Shown piece by piece: positions 7,234-15,308 of a stretch of 64,000 bases of DNA. The notes under the pieces are model-generated. The model saw only the letters and a list, made by a program, of their open reading frames with translations. It was not told the origin of the DNA and searched no databases. The stretch's first letter is position 1, and each line of letters opens with the position of its first letter. A program made the translations under genes and the position numbers. Origin of the DNA: Halobacillus dabanensis (lineage in GTDB: Bacteria > Bacillota > Bacilli > Bacillales > Halobacillaceae); NCBI RefSeq assembly GCF_900114165.1, contig NZ_FOSB01000004.1, forward strand, positions 248,001-312,000, in the 5' to 3' direction.

Positions 7234-7695
7234 ATGGCTAAAAACAATAAACAAAACAAAAACCAAACAATGACTACAGAGGAAGCAGGTCGAAAAGGCG
7301 GAAAAACTACCGCTCAAAATCACGACCAGGAATTTTATGAAGAGATCGGTCAAAAAGGCGGAGAAACTACCGCTCAAAATCATGACCAGGAATTCTATGA
7401 AGAGATCGGTCAAAAAGGCGGAGAAACTACCGCTCAAAATCATGACCAGGAATTTTATGAAGAGATCGGTCAAAAAGGCGGAGAAACTACCGCTCAAGAA
7501 CATGACCAGGAATTCTATGAAGAGATTGGTAAAAAAGGCGGAGAAACTACCGCTCAAGAACATGACCAGGAATTCTATGAAGAGATTGGCCAAAAAGGCG
7601 GAGAAACTACAAGTAGTAAGTACGGAGAAGAACATTACGAGAAAATAGGTAAAAAAGGCGGCCGAAATTCAGGTAATGGTTCTAACAATAACTAA
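7234..7695 (+). CDS. KGG-repeat stress protein (GsiB-like), copy B
   Basis: This 153-residue, strongly hydrophilic protein has seven KGG motifs. The central units are almost perfect copies of a 20-residue repeat (GGETTAQNHDQEFYEEIGQK), encoded by near-identical 60-bp DNA units. By homology to GsiB and LEA group 1 it should protect the cell during drying, salt or heat stress. The start is the ATG at 7234, 9 nt after AGGAGG. The ATG at 7228 is only 3 nt from it. It is followed after about 76 nt by a yjzC-like gene. The pair mirrors the inverted module at 486-1197. Confidence 0.88.
   Translation: MAKNNKQNKNQTMTTEEAGRKGGKTTAQNHDQEFYEEIGQKGGETTAQNHDQEFYEEIGQKGGETTAQNHDQEFYEEIGQKGGETTAQEHDQEFYEEIGKKGGETTAQEHDQEFYEEIGQKGGETTSSKYGEEHYEKIGKKGGRNSGNGSNNN
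7294..7600 (+). repeat. Five tandem 60-bp units within KGG copy B
   Basis: Five consecutive 60-bp units encode the central KGG repeats and differ from each other at only a few positions, for example AAT/GAA in the NH/EH codon and ATC/ATT in the IG codon. Such an array can expand or contract by slippage or unequal recombination. It is coding and not a CRISPR. Confidence 0.85.
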
Positions 7696-7768
7696 ATTTC
7701 AGCCGCTCGCACAAAATAAAGCTGGTAACTTTATTTAATTGATACGACTATTATAACGGAGGTGTTTA
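7540..7768. repeat. Inverted repeat, right arm (pairs with 672-900)
   Basis: This is the reverse-complement partner of 672-900. It covers the last 50 codons of KGG copy B and the spacer. Only a few bases differ between the arms. Confidence 0.75.
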
Positions 7769-7771
7769 ATG

Positions 7772-7951
7772 ATGGCAAACAAACAATTTAAAACAGGTGA
7801 AAAAGCTCCAGAATCCGGCAACTATAAAGTGGATAAACTTGTAAATGGAAATAAAACAGATGATAATACTGAAATCAGCTTGAGTGAAGGAGATCAGTTC
7901 CCACCTTCTCCTTCTGAAAACGAAGCTGCTTATTGGGTAAAATCATCTTAA
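7772..7951 (+). CDS. YjzC-like small protein, copy B
   Basis: This 59-residue hydrophilic protein is a paralogue of the one at 486-668. It shares QFKTGEKAPESG, LSEGDQFPPSP and the AAYWVKSS tail, but the middle differs (KLVNGNKTDDNTEIS). The ATG at 7772 is 9 nt after GGAGG and aligns with the start of copy A. The ATG at 7769 is also possible. It is probably co-transcribed with the KGG gene and ends at a strong terminator. The function is unknown. Confidence 0.8.
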   Translation: MANKQFKTGEKAPESGNYKVDKLVNGNKTDDNTEISLSEGDQFPPSPSENEAAYWVKSS

Positions 7952-7960
7952 TAAATTTAC

Positions 7961-8008
7961 AAAAAAGCACCCTGCCTTGGAATTATCCAAAGGCAGGGTG
8001 CTTTTTTC
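7961..8008 (+). terminator. Strong terminator of KGG-yjzC module B
   Basis: A long stem (AAAAAAGCACCCTGCCTT and its complement) with a 12-nt loop ends in a run of six T residues. It also has A/T runs suitable for termination on the other strand. Confidence 0.9.
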
Positions 8009-8094
8009 GATTATTACAAAACAAGTGGTAGCAATTTCTTGTTATTTTTTACTAGAGATAATATCCGCGCCCAAATATAGTCCCTAGTAATTTC

Positions 8095-8292
8095 CTAGTT
8101 TATATTCGGATCCGTCACTGCCTGCCCAACTCCTGTGTCTACTTCTGGAGAGATGAACGAATCATCATCTATCTCTCCATCCGCTCCTGAAATAGTGATA
8201 TTACTGGGAGCAATATACAATGAATCCCCAAAGTTCACTATACCTCCACTCATACTATTGATTCTTATTCTTCCTATTATTATACAAGGCAT
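8095..8292 (-). CDS. GerPA/GerPF-like spore germination protein
   Basis: This 65-residue protein carries the GerPA/GerPF family core, here INSMSGGIVNFGDSLYIAPSN. In Bacillus the six gerP genes form one operon that helps small germinants cross the spore coat. Here a single member stands alone, as several spore-formers also show. The start is ATG 5 nt after AAGGTGGGG. It is divergent from a YjcZ-like micropeptide gene, which is likewise a sporulation type. No membrane segment is present. Confidence 0.82.
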   Translation of the reverse strand: MPCIIIGRIRINSMSGGIVNFGDSLYIAPSNITISGADGEIDDDSFISPEVDTGVGQAVTDPNIN

Positions 8293-8524
8293 AAAAGCCC
8301 CACCTTTTAAAAGTCTTATATGTTTACATATGCTGGTTCACTAATATTGTATAGTTAAAAAGTTTAGTTATAGTTTTTAACTTACTTTTCCTAATAACAC
8401 AGAACCTCTAAAATCCATCTATCCTTTTACTCTCCTATTACTTTATGGATTTAGGAAGATATAAGCCTTTCCCTTCTTCTATTTTCTTCATAGTATAAAG
8501 TATTGTAAGAAAGGAGGTGGCATT

Positions 8525-8644
8525 ATGGGTGCAGGATATGGAACAGGATTCGCCTTGATTGTCGTTCTGTTTATTTTGCTTATCATCGTTGGGTCATCTT
8601 ACGTAGGTGGCGGCTACGGCGGTGGATTTGGCGGAGGCTACTAA
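8525..8644 (+). CDS. YjcZ-like sporulation micropeptide
   Basis: This 39-residue peptide has a short polar Gly/Tyr start (MGAGYGTG), one membrane helix (about residues 9-24) and a glycine/tyrosine-rich tail ([14 protein letters not shown]). This is the layout of the YjcZ family of tiny sporulation membrane proteins, whose members are numerous in spore-formers and mostly uncharacterised. The ATG follows GAAAGGAGG by 8 nt. A CATAGTAT element about 40 nt upstream resembles the -10 of mother-cell sigma-E/K promoters. A hairpin follows at 8688-8724. Confidence 0.85.
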   Translation: MGAGYGTGFALIVVLFILLIIVGSSYVGGGYGGGFGGGY

Positions 8645-8687
8645 TATCTAAACGTCCAACCACTTTATCCTTTCTTATCTCCCTTTA

Positions 8688-8724
8688 CGATACAGAGCGA
8701 TAATATTACCCTCCCTCTGTATCG
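8688..8724 (+). terminator. Hairpin after YjcZ-like gene
   Basis: A perfect 10-bp stem (CGATACAGAG / CTCTGTATCG) has a 17-nt loop but no T-run, so termination is uncertain. Confidence 0.45.
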
Positions 8725-8930
8725 CTACATATCTATTACCTACAAATCAAAAAGAAGGGTTGTTCAAGAGATATTCTCCTTATTTATATTCGCCTCAAAC
8801 ACGGAAAATATAACAGTATTCCTTTTTAAAGCATGAATCACCTACTCAAAGGGAATGTTGGAATTGAGACCACCAATGGTTTCATCAAATCTACTAACTA
8901 TACTACAAGAACAAAGGAGAGTGAATACTC

Positions 8931-9800
8931 ATGAAAAAAAACAAACAGGATGGTATAAAAAATCCTATGGATAACAAACCTCTTCCACTGTTCTCTTTAA
9001 CAAGTGACATGGCTTACCAGGTACTCCCTGATCTTTACTGTTACCCAAACCAGATTGTAAATATATGTTGTGTAGAAAACTCTAAAAAAGCAAACGATTG
9101 GGTGTTAGTTGACACGGGCATGCCTAAATCAGCCGACAGTATTATTAAAGCTATAGAAGAACGGTTTGGTGAAAATAGTAAACCAAAAGCGATCGTACTG
9201 ACACACGGCCACTTTGATCATGTAGGAGCCGTGGTGGATTTAGTTGAAGAATGGGATGTTCCTGTGTATGCTCACGAAGCTGAACTCCCTTTTTTAACTG
9301 GGGAATCAAGTTACCCAGAACCGGATGGGTCAGTCGAAGGCGGCTTAGTGGCAAAAATGTCTCCAATGTTCCCAAATGAGCCGGTTGATTTGGGTAATCA
9401 CGTGAAGCCACTTCCTTCAGATGGTACTGTTCCCCATCTTCCTGATTGGCGATGGATCCATACACCCGGGCATACCCCAGGCCATATTTCCTTATTCCGT
9501 GATGAGGACCGTGCGCTGATTGCGGGCGATGCTTTTGTCACGGTAAAACAAGAATCGCTTTATAAGGTAATCACGCAACATAAGGAAATTAACGGTCCTC
9601 CGAGGTATTTGACCACTGATTGGGAAGCAGCAAGAGATTCTGTGCAAAATCTTGAAGCGTTAAACCCATCTGTCGCGGTGACCGGCCACGGGAAGCCAGT
9701 ATACGGCAAAGAGCTTTCGGACGGTTTGAAGAGGTTAGTACAAGATTTTGATCGGATAGCAATTCCAGATTATGGGCACTATGTGAATCGCAAACGTTGA
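8931..9800 (+). CDS. MBL-fold metallo-hydrolase
   Basis: This 289-residue soluble protein has the metallo-beta-lactamase fold. The metal-binding THGHFDH motif lies at residues 91-97 (H92, H94, D96, H97), HTPGHTPGH supplies the next ligand, GDAF the bridging Asp and TGHGKP the last His. Such enzymes hydrolyse thioesters, lactones or other esters with a two-zinc centre. The substrate cannot be told. Unlike glyoxalase II it has extra N-terminal residues. The ATG lies after AAGGAG. It is monocistronic, converging on betA with a shared terminator between them. Confidence 0.85.
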   Translation: MKKNKQDGIKNPMDNKPLPLFSLTSDMAYQVLPDLYCYPNQIVNICCVENSKKANDWVLVDTGMPKSADSIIKAIEERFGENSKPKAIVLTHGHFDHVGAVVDLVEEWDVPVYAHEAELPFLTGESSYPEPDGSVEGGLVAKMSPMFPNEPVDLGNHVKPLPSDGTVPHLPDWRWIHTPGHTPGHISLFRDEDRALIAGDAFVTVKQESLYKVITQHKEINGPPRYLTTDWEAARDSVQNLEALNPSVAVTGHGKPVYGKELSDGLKRLVQDFDRIAIPDYGHYVNRKR

Positions 9801-9890
9801 TTTTCTGTTACAAATGGACTCGAGGGCAATAAAAGACCTTAAGCCTTTTTTTACGTGAAAATTAGCCAACCCATATATAATTTAAAAAAA

Positions 9891-9946
9891 GAAGGCACTC
9901 TATCGTAAATGTATGATTCACAAATACATTTTTGATAGAGCCCTTC
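9891..9946 (-). terminator. Terminator of betA
   Basis: A long imperfect stem (GAAGG, ACTCTATC, AAATGTAT and complements) is followed on the minus strand by seven T residues. It probably also stops the converging MBL gene. Confidence 0.7.
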
Positions 9947-9958
9947 TCAAGGAAAATA

Positions 9959-11641
9959 TTATTTAGTTACTGTGCCTGCATCAGCCGGATGTACGCCATG
10001 ACGATAGAAGTCGGCATCAATTGGATCCAGGGGTTTACGTCCAAGGATAAGGTCTGCAGCCTTCTCTGCCAACATCAACACAGGTGCATGGATATTGCCG
10101 TTCGTAACGTAAGGCATGGCAGATGCATCGACTACTCGTACGTTGTCGAGGCCGTGGACTTTCATTGAATTCGGATCTACGACAGCCATTGGGTCTGAAG
10201 CTGGTCCCATTTTTGCCGTGCAAGACGGATGAAGTGCCGTTTCCGCATCTTCTTTCACCCATTCCAATATTTCCTCATCTGTCTGAACAGTAGGACCTGG
10301 TGAGATCTCCCCTGCATTATAAGGTTTCATTGCTGGTTGGGACATAATCTTACGGGTGACTCTTACTGCTTCCACCCACTCACGTTTGTCCTGTTCAGTA
10401 GAAAGGTAATTGTAGACCATGCTCGGATGCTCTTTAGGGTCTTTGGAACGAATCTTCAATGATCCCCGTGCATCAGAATACATAGGTCCCACATGTACTT
10501 GGAATCCATGATCTGTCGGTGCTTTTTGTCCATCGTACCGTACCGCTACTGGGAGGAAATGATACATCAAATTCGGGTATTCGACGTCTTCGTTTGAACG
10601 GACGAAACCTCCTCCTTCAAAATGGTTGGTCGCTGCTGGTCCAGTACGTCCGAACATCCACTGCAAACCGATCCATGGCATGCGAGCTTTATTTAAGTTA
10701 GGCTGTTCAGAAACAGGCACCGGACAAGCGTGTTGAATGTATACTTCAAGGTGATCCTGGAGGTTTTCTCCCACCCCTGGAAGGTTGACTACCGGTTTGA
10801 TTCCAAGAGAGCGAAGGTGTTCAGCCTCTCCTACTCCTGACAATTGAAGAAGCTGCGGCGTATTAATGGCACCACCTGATAAAATGACTTCCCCTGCTTC
10901 AACTTGATGAGTTTTTCCGTTTCGTTGATATGTCAACCCTTTGGCACGAGTACCATCAAAATCGATACTCTTAACGAATGCACGAGTCCTTACCGTTAGA
11001 TTCTCACGCTTCATTGCCGGATGCAAATAGGCACGGGAAGCAGATAAGCGCTGGCCTTTATACACATGCTTATCAAATGGTCCGAATCCCTCTTGACGGA
11101 AACCGTTCACATCAGGAGTTCTTGAGTAACCAGCTTCTACACCCGAATTAAAGAAGGCTTGGAATAATGGATTTTTAGCTGGTCCGCGTTCCAATTTGAT
11201 TGGTCCATCATGGCCACGGAGATCATCATCCGGAGAGCCTAATGCATTTTCCAGACGTTTAAAATATGGAAGGCAGTGGGCAAAATCCCAGTTTTCCATA
11301 CCTTCATCTGCTCCCCAACGTTCATAGTCCATCGGATTTCCACGTTGATAGATCATACCGTTGATGGAACTGGAGCCTCCAAGCACTTTCCCTCTAGCAT
11401 GTTTGATTCTGCGTCCATTCATATAAGGTTCCGGATCTGATTCATATTTCCAGTCATAAAGACTTTTCCCCGCAGGAAATGGTAATGCTGCCGGCATTTG
11501 GATCAATAAGTCCCAAGAATAATCACTGCGTCCCGCCTCTAAAACAAGTACACTTTTCTTCCCATCTTCACTTAAACGGTCTCCGAGTACAGAGCCCGCA
11601 CTACCGCCTCCAACAATGACAATGTCATATCTTTCACTCAT
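9959..11641 (-). CDS. betA: Choline dehydrogenase (GMC flavoprotein)
   Basis: This 560-residue FAD enzyme oxidises choline to betaine aldehyde, and possibly the aldehyde further, as the first step in making the osmoprotectant glycine betaine. The N-terminal dinucleotide fold reads [14 protein letters not shown] (residues 10-23). GMC signatures follow: [21 protein letters not shown] near 80-100 and [13 protein letters not shown] near 260. The C-terminal catalytic part includes [11 protein letters not shown] and [19 protein letters not shown]. The length is normal for BetA. It lies downstream of betB on the same strand after a 184-nt gap, so it may have its own promoter. B. subtilis uses the unrelated alcohol dehydrogenase GbsB for this step, while the regulator here is GbsR. 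Confidence 0.93.
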   Translation of the reverse strand: MSERYDIVIVGGGSAGSVLGDRLSEDGKKSVLVLEAGRSDYSWDLLIQMPAALPFPAGKSLYDWKYESDPEPYMNGRRIKHARGKVLGGSSSINGMIYQRGNPMDYERWGADEGMENWDFAHCLPYFKRLENALGSPDDDLRGHDGPIKLERGPAKNPLFQAFFNSGVEAGYSRTPDVNGFRQEGFGPFDKHVYKGQRLSASRAYLHPAMKRENLTVRTRAFVKSIDFDGTRAKGLTYQRNGKTHQVEAGEVILSGGAINTPQLLQLSGVGEAEHLRSLGIKPVVNLPGVGENLQDHLEVYIQHACPVPVSEQPNLNKARMPWIGLQWMFGRTGPAATNHFEGGGFVRSNEDVEYPNLMYHFLPVAVRYDGQKAPTDHGFQVHVGPMYSDARGSLKIRSKDPKEHPSMVYNYLSTEQDKREWVEAVRVTRKIMSQPAMKPYNAGEISPGPTVQTDEEILEWVKEDAETALHPSCTAKMGPASDPMAVVDPNSMKVHGLDNVRVVDASAMPYVTNGNIHAPVLMLAEKAADLILGRKPLDPIDADFYRHGVHPADAGTVTK

Positions 11642-11825
11642 CTTCTGTTCCTCCTCGTGTTGAAATGAAGGAATAGGGATTCAGCCAATACGAAAAGCAT
11701 CGCTCAAGTACCTTCCTCCATTTATCAAACCTAGTTTTTTTATAAAATCACTTACACCAATTCATTAGATAAGTTTTGCACTTCTCTTTGAGTGGTTCTG
11801 AAGAAAATAGATATAGATAGTTGGC

Positions 11826-13298
11826 TTAGAACCAATTAATAGGTTCAGGTTTAAGGTTTTGGAATATATGTTTTGTTTCTGTATATTCCTCCATTCCGAG
11901 TTTGCCTAGTTCGCGTCCAATACCAGACTGCTTAAACCCACCCCATGGTGCGTGGGGAAAATAAAGGTTGAATTCATTGATCCATACTGTCCCCATGCGC
12001 ATTTTTGCTGCACAGCGTTCCGCTTTTGCAATATCGTTTGTGAACACACCACCAGCAAGTCCGTAGATTGAGTCATTAGAAAGCTTTACCGCTTCTTCTT
12101 CACTCCGGAATTTTTCAACTGTGATGACAGGACCAAACCCTTCTTCCTGGACAACTTTCATGTCTGTTGTGCAGTCTGTGAAAATCGTAGGTAAGTAGAA
12201 AAATCCTTTTTGCAGTTCCGGATCTTCTGGGCGTTTGCCACCAACAGCTAAAGTGGCCCCTTCTTCGATCCCTGCTTCTACATACTTTTCTACCTTCGCA
12301 AGGTGGTCTGCTGAAATCAGCGGTCCCATTTGCGTATCCTCGTCAAATCCGCTTCCCAGCTTGAATTTTTTCACTCGTTCCACCAGTGCGTTCACGAACT
12401 CGTCGTGTATGCTTTCTTCTACTATAAGTCTTGTACCAGCAGAACAGATTTGACCTGCGTGGAAAAATACGCCGTTTAACGCTTGGTCGACAGCTAAATC
12501 AAAATCAGCATCAGCAAAAATCACATTCGGGTTTTTACCGCCAAGTTCAAGTGCGAGCTTCTTCACATTTACGCTTGCCGCTTGCATAATTTTTTTCCCT
12601 GTCGCAATGCCGCCCGTGAAAGAAATAAGATCAACATCCGTGTTATTGGACAATTCTTCTCCAATGGTATCGCCTGCACCAAGGACCAGGTTGGCAACAC
12701 CAGCCGGCACTCCTGCCTCTTCCATCAGTTCAAATACTTTTATAGTGGTAAGTGGTGTAATTTCACTCGGCTTCATAACCAAAGTGTTTCCAGTCGCAAG
12801 CGCTGGGGCCAATTTCCAGGACGCTTGAAGTAAAGGGTAGTTCCATGGTGTGATTTGCCCACATACACCAACCGGTTCGTGAACCACTTTACTGATAGAG
12901 TTCGGCACAGGAGAATCAATGAGTTCTCCGCCATCTTTATCTGCAAGTTCCCCATAATAACGGAACACTCCGGCTATATCTTCCATGTCTCCCCGGCTTT
13001 CTTCTACTGTCTTACCAGTATCGAGAGACTCTAAATATGCCAATTCTTCTTTGTCCCTTTCAATCAATTCAGCAATCTTCCTTACGACAGCCCCTCGTTC
13101 TGTTGCTGGAGTAAAAGCCCATTCTCCATTATCAAATGCTTCTCTTGCTGCAGCGATGGCCGCTTTTGCATCTGATTCATCGCCTTCAGGAACTGTGGCG
13201 ATAATTTCTTGGTTAAATGGATTAATAATCGTACGCGTATTATCCGATTTCGCGTCCACCCATTTGCCATTAATGTATTGTTGTAGTTTAAGATCCAT
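11826..13298 (-). CDS. betB: Betaine-aldehyde dehydrogenase
   Basis: This 490-residue NAD(P)-dependent aldehyde dehydrogenase converts betaine aldehyde to glycine betaine. The GbsA/BetB features are VCGQITPWNYPLLQ near 145, the general base Glu251 in LALELGGKNP, the catalytic Cys285 in GQICSAGTR, and APWGGFKQSGIGRELG at the end. The start is the ATG at 13298, 9 nt after GGAG. The TTG at 13313 overlaps that ribosome site. It is divergent from gbsR and co-directional with betA. Control by GbsR is expected from the B. subtilis model, in which GbsR represses until choline is present. Confidence 0.93.
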   Translation of the reverse strand: MDLKLQQYINGKWVDAKSDNTRTIINPFNQEIIATVPEGDESDAKAAIAAAREAFDNGEWAFTPATERGAVVRKIAELIERDKEELAYLESLDTGKTVEESRGDMEDIAGVFRYYGELADKDGGELIDSPVPNSISKVVHEPVGVCGQITPWNYPLLQASWKLAPALATGNTLVMKPSEITPLTTIKVFELMEEAGVPAGVANLVLGAGDTIGEELSNNTDVDLISFTGGIATGKKIMQAASVNVKKLALELGGKNPNVIFADADFDLAVDQALNGVFFHAGQICSAGTRLIVEESIHDEFVNALVERVKKFKLGSGFDEDTQMGPLISADHLAKVEKYVEAGIEEGATLAVGGKRPEDPELQKGFFYLPTIFTDCTTDMKVVQEEGFGPVITVEKFRSEEEAVKLSNDSIYGLAGGVFTNDIAKAERCAAKMRMGTVWINEFNLYFPHAPWGGFKQSGIGRELGKLGMEEYTETKHIFQNLKPEPINWF

Positions 13299-13391
13299 AT
13301 CGATCAACTCCAATTTGGAAATTTAAATTAAGTTTATTAAAAATTTATTTAACGTTTTAAACACTAACATGTACTTAGAGGGATGTCAAAA

Positions 13392-13425
13392 TTTAATCCA
13401 AACACGAAATAATGTGTGAATTAAA
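13392..13425. promoter_or_regulatory. Imperfect palindrome in betB-gbsR gap (candidate GbsR operator)
   Basis: TTTAATCCAAACA and TGTGTGAATTAAA form inverted arms (10 of 13 match) around an 8-nt centre. It lies about 95 nt upstream of betB, where a repressor site would be expected. Confidence 0.4.
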
Positions 13426-13552
13426 CATATTTAAAATGGTTATGATTAATATGGTGTTGGACATTCACAGCCCATGAAAACCAATCGTCACATTTGACAT
13501 TTGATTTGTACGCGTTAACATTAAGTCCGTACACAATATTTGATTTAATTTT

Positions 13553-13572
13553 AATACAGTTTAATTTGTATT
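13553..13572. promoter_or_regulatory. Palindrome next to gbsR ribosome site (candidate autoregulatory site)
   Basis: AATACA and TGTATT form perfect 6-bp inverted arms around 8 nt. The site ends next to the gbsR ribosome binding site, so a bound protein would block gbsR expression. Confidence 0.4.
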
Positions 13573-13586
13573 GAAGGAGCGACCCA

Positions 13587-14138
13587 ATGAGTGAGTCTAC
13601 TGATAGATCCAAGAGAAAACTAGAAGAAGCTAAAGATAAAGTCATCGGTACGATTGCGGAAACGATGGATTTATATGGGGTAACACCAGCCGCTGCAAAT
13701 TTATATGCGACAATGTACTTTAAAGATCAAATGACGCTTGATGAAATGCGTGAGGAACTTGAAATGAGTAAACCTAGTATGAGTACGAGTGTCCGCAGGC
13801 TCCAGGAAATTAAAATGGTAAAAAAAACATTTACGCGGGGTTCCAGGAAACATACGTATGCAGCAGAGAAGAATTTTTTCCGTTCCTTTATGGCGTTCTA
13901 TTGTCAGATGTGGGAACGCGAATCGAAAATGAATTTGGAAGCCATTGAGGAAGCACAAGAAGATTTCATAGAAGTCATCAAAGATTCTGCCAGTACCCCG
14001 GACATTGTTGCCGAGGCAAAAGAATACTATGATCAATTAGAAGAATCCAAAACATACTACCGCTGGCTAGGTGACTTAGTTGCAAGTATAAGAAGTGGTG
14101 AGATATTTGAATTCTTGCCGACAGATCAACAAGATTAA
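13587..14138 (+). CDS. gbsR: Choline-sensing repressor of glycine betaine synthesis
   Basis: This 183-residue GbsR/MarR-type winged-helix protein has its DNA-binding domain at about residues 20-95, with LYATMYFKDQMTLDEMREEL and the recognition helix MSKPSMSTSVRRLQE. A long helical dimer region follows. In B. subtilis GbsR binds choline and controls both the synthesis genes and a choline importer. Its place divergent to betB supports the same job here. The start ATG is 7 nt after AAGGAG. It is followed by a hairpin terminator and an orphan betaine-type binding lipoprotein gene. Confidence 0.92.
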   Translation: MSESTDRSKRKLEEAKDKVIGTIAETMDLYGVTPAAANLYATMYFKDQMTLDEMREELEMSKPSMSTSVRRLQEIKMVKKTFTRGSRKHTYAAEKNFFRSFMAFYCQMWERESKMNLEAIEEAQEDFIEVIKDSASTPDIVAEAKEYYDQLEESKTYYRWLGDLVASIRSGEIFEFLPTDQQD

Positions 14139-14190
14139 GCAGGAAGTCATCAGGTAGTCTAAAGAAACTAATTTCAGACTAGCTAATTAT

Positions 14191-14239
14191 ACGAACGTTA
14201 GACTCTTATAAAAAAGAGTAAGGTTCGTATTGCATTTTT
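14191..14239 (+). terminator. Hairpin terminator after gbsR
   Basis: A two-part stem (ACGAAC/GTTCGT outside, ACTCTT/AAGAGT inside) is followed by ATTGCATTTTTG. It separates gbsR from the next gene, which therefore has its own promoter. Confidence 0.6.
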
Positions 14240-14317
14240 GTTAAATAAATTCTTAACATACTTAACGTTCGGGGTTTGTTGGAGTTATATATAAAATAAT
14301 AAAGGGAGTTTTTCAAC

Positions 14318-15205
14318 ATGAAGAAGTGCAAAAAAGTACTTAGTTCTATTTTAGCGATTCTTATGATTTCTGTACTGACAGCATGCGGAAACGCTAATGG
14401 GGAATCAAAAAGTGAACAGTCCGATTCAGATACAGAATCAGTAACGATTGGCCAAATTAACTGGGCTGAAAATATTGCTGTCACAAATATGTGGAAAGTG
14501 ATTCTGGAAGATGAGGGTTACAATGTGGAGTTAAACAATTTGAACATGGGCAGTACAATGAGGGCGCTGGAAAATGGCGACCTGGATGCTAGTTTAGAAA
14601 TTTGGTTACCTGTTCAGGATGCGAATTACTTGGATAAATACCAGGATACGGTTAATTTCTCTGATGCTACATGGTATGACAATGCAAAAGTAGGACTTGT
14701 TGTTCCCTCTTATGTAGAAGAAGTAAACAGTGTTGAAGACTTGAATGAACATAAAGAGTTGTTCAATAGCGAAATAGTTGGTTTTGATCCGGGTGCAGGT
14801 ACGATGGAAGTAACGGAACAATTAATTAAGGATTATAATCTGGAGCTTGAACTATTACCAAGCTCTGAATCTGCGATGTTAGCGGAAATCGGTAATGCAG
14901 TAAAAGAGGAAGAGCCTATCGTAGCGCCACTTTGGAGCCCACACTGGATATTCTCCAAGTACGACTTGAAATTTATTGAAGATCCACAAAACACATTCGG
15001 TGGAGTTGAAAAGATTCACCATGCTACAAGACAAGGCTTTGAAGAAGAATATCCAGAAATCAGCGAATGGTTTAAGAATTGGAAGATGGATGATCAACAA
15101 ATCGGTAAGCTTATCGAGTATGTGGAAGGTTCCGAAGACCCACTTGATGGTGCTGAGAAATGGGTAGAAGAAAATCAAGATCTAATTGATGAATGGGTAA
15201 AATAA
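14318..15205 (+). CDS. Glycine betaine/choline-type ABC substrate-binding lipoprotein (orphan)
   Basis: This 295-residue exported lipoprotein has a signal peptide ending in VLTACG, with the lipid Cys at residue 23. The mature part is an OpuAC/ProX type-II binding protein. Conserved stretches include IGQINWAENIAVTNMWKVIL, LDASLEIWLPVQ and APLWSPHWIFSKYDLKFIED. The Trp residues would form the aromatic box that holds quaternary ammonium groups. No ATPase or permease gene is adjacent, so it must work with a transporter encoded elsewhere. Its place beside gbsR suggests a choline or betaine ligand. The strong terminator behind it shows a single-gene unit. Confidence 0.88.
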   Translation: MKKCKKVLSSILAILMISVLTACGNANGESKSEQSDSDTESVTIGQINWAENIAVTNMWKVILEDEGYNVELNNLNMGSTMRALENGDLDASLEIWLPVQDANYLDKYQDTVNFSDATWYDNAKVGLVVPSYVEEVNSVEDLNEHKELFNSEIVGFDPGAGTMEVTEQLIKDYNLELELLPSSESAMLAEIGNAVKEEEPIVAPLWSPHWIFSKYDLKFIEDPQNTFGGVEKIHHATRQGFEEEYPEISEWFKNWKMDDQQIGKLIEYVEGSEDPLDGAEKWVEENQDLIDEWVK

Positions 15206-15220
15206 AAGCATATTTTTAAA

Positions 15221-15268
15221 AGAAAAGAAGGTAGACTCTACTTTTGTGTAGAGTCTACCTTCTTTTCT
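15221..15268 (+). terminator. Terminator of binding-protein gene
   Basis: A perfect 20-bp stem (AGAAAAGAAGGTAGACTCTA and its complement) with an 8-nt loop lies 15 nt after the stop codon. Confidence 0.85.
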
Positions 15269-15274
15269 TTATGT

Positions 15275-15308
15275 AAAAAAATTGCTCATTAAAATGAGCA
15301 ATTTTTTT
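15275..15308 (-). terminator. Terminator of glucarate operon
   Basis: The stem AATTGCTCATT with its complement is flanked by A and T runs and starts at the gudD stop codon. It can act on both strands. Confidence 0.85.

Noticed and set aside
7294-7640. Regularly spaced repeats resembling a CRISPR or satellite array
   Set aside because: The 60-bp units are contiguous, have no unique spacers, and keep a single reading frame encoding KGG repeats.
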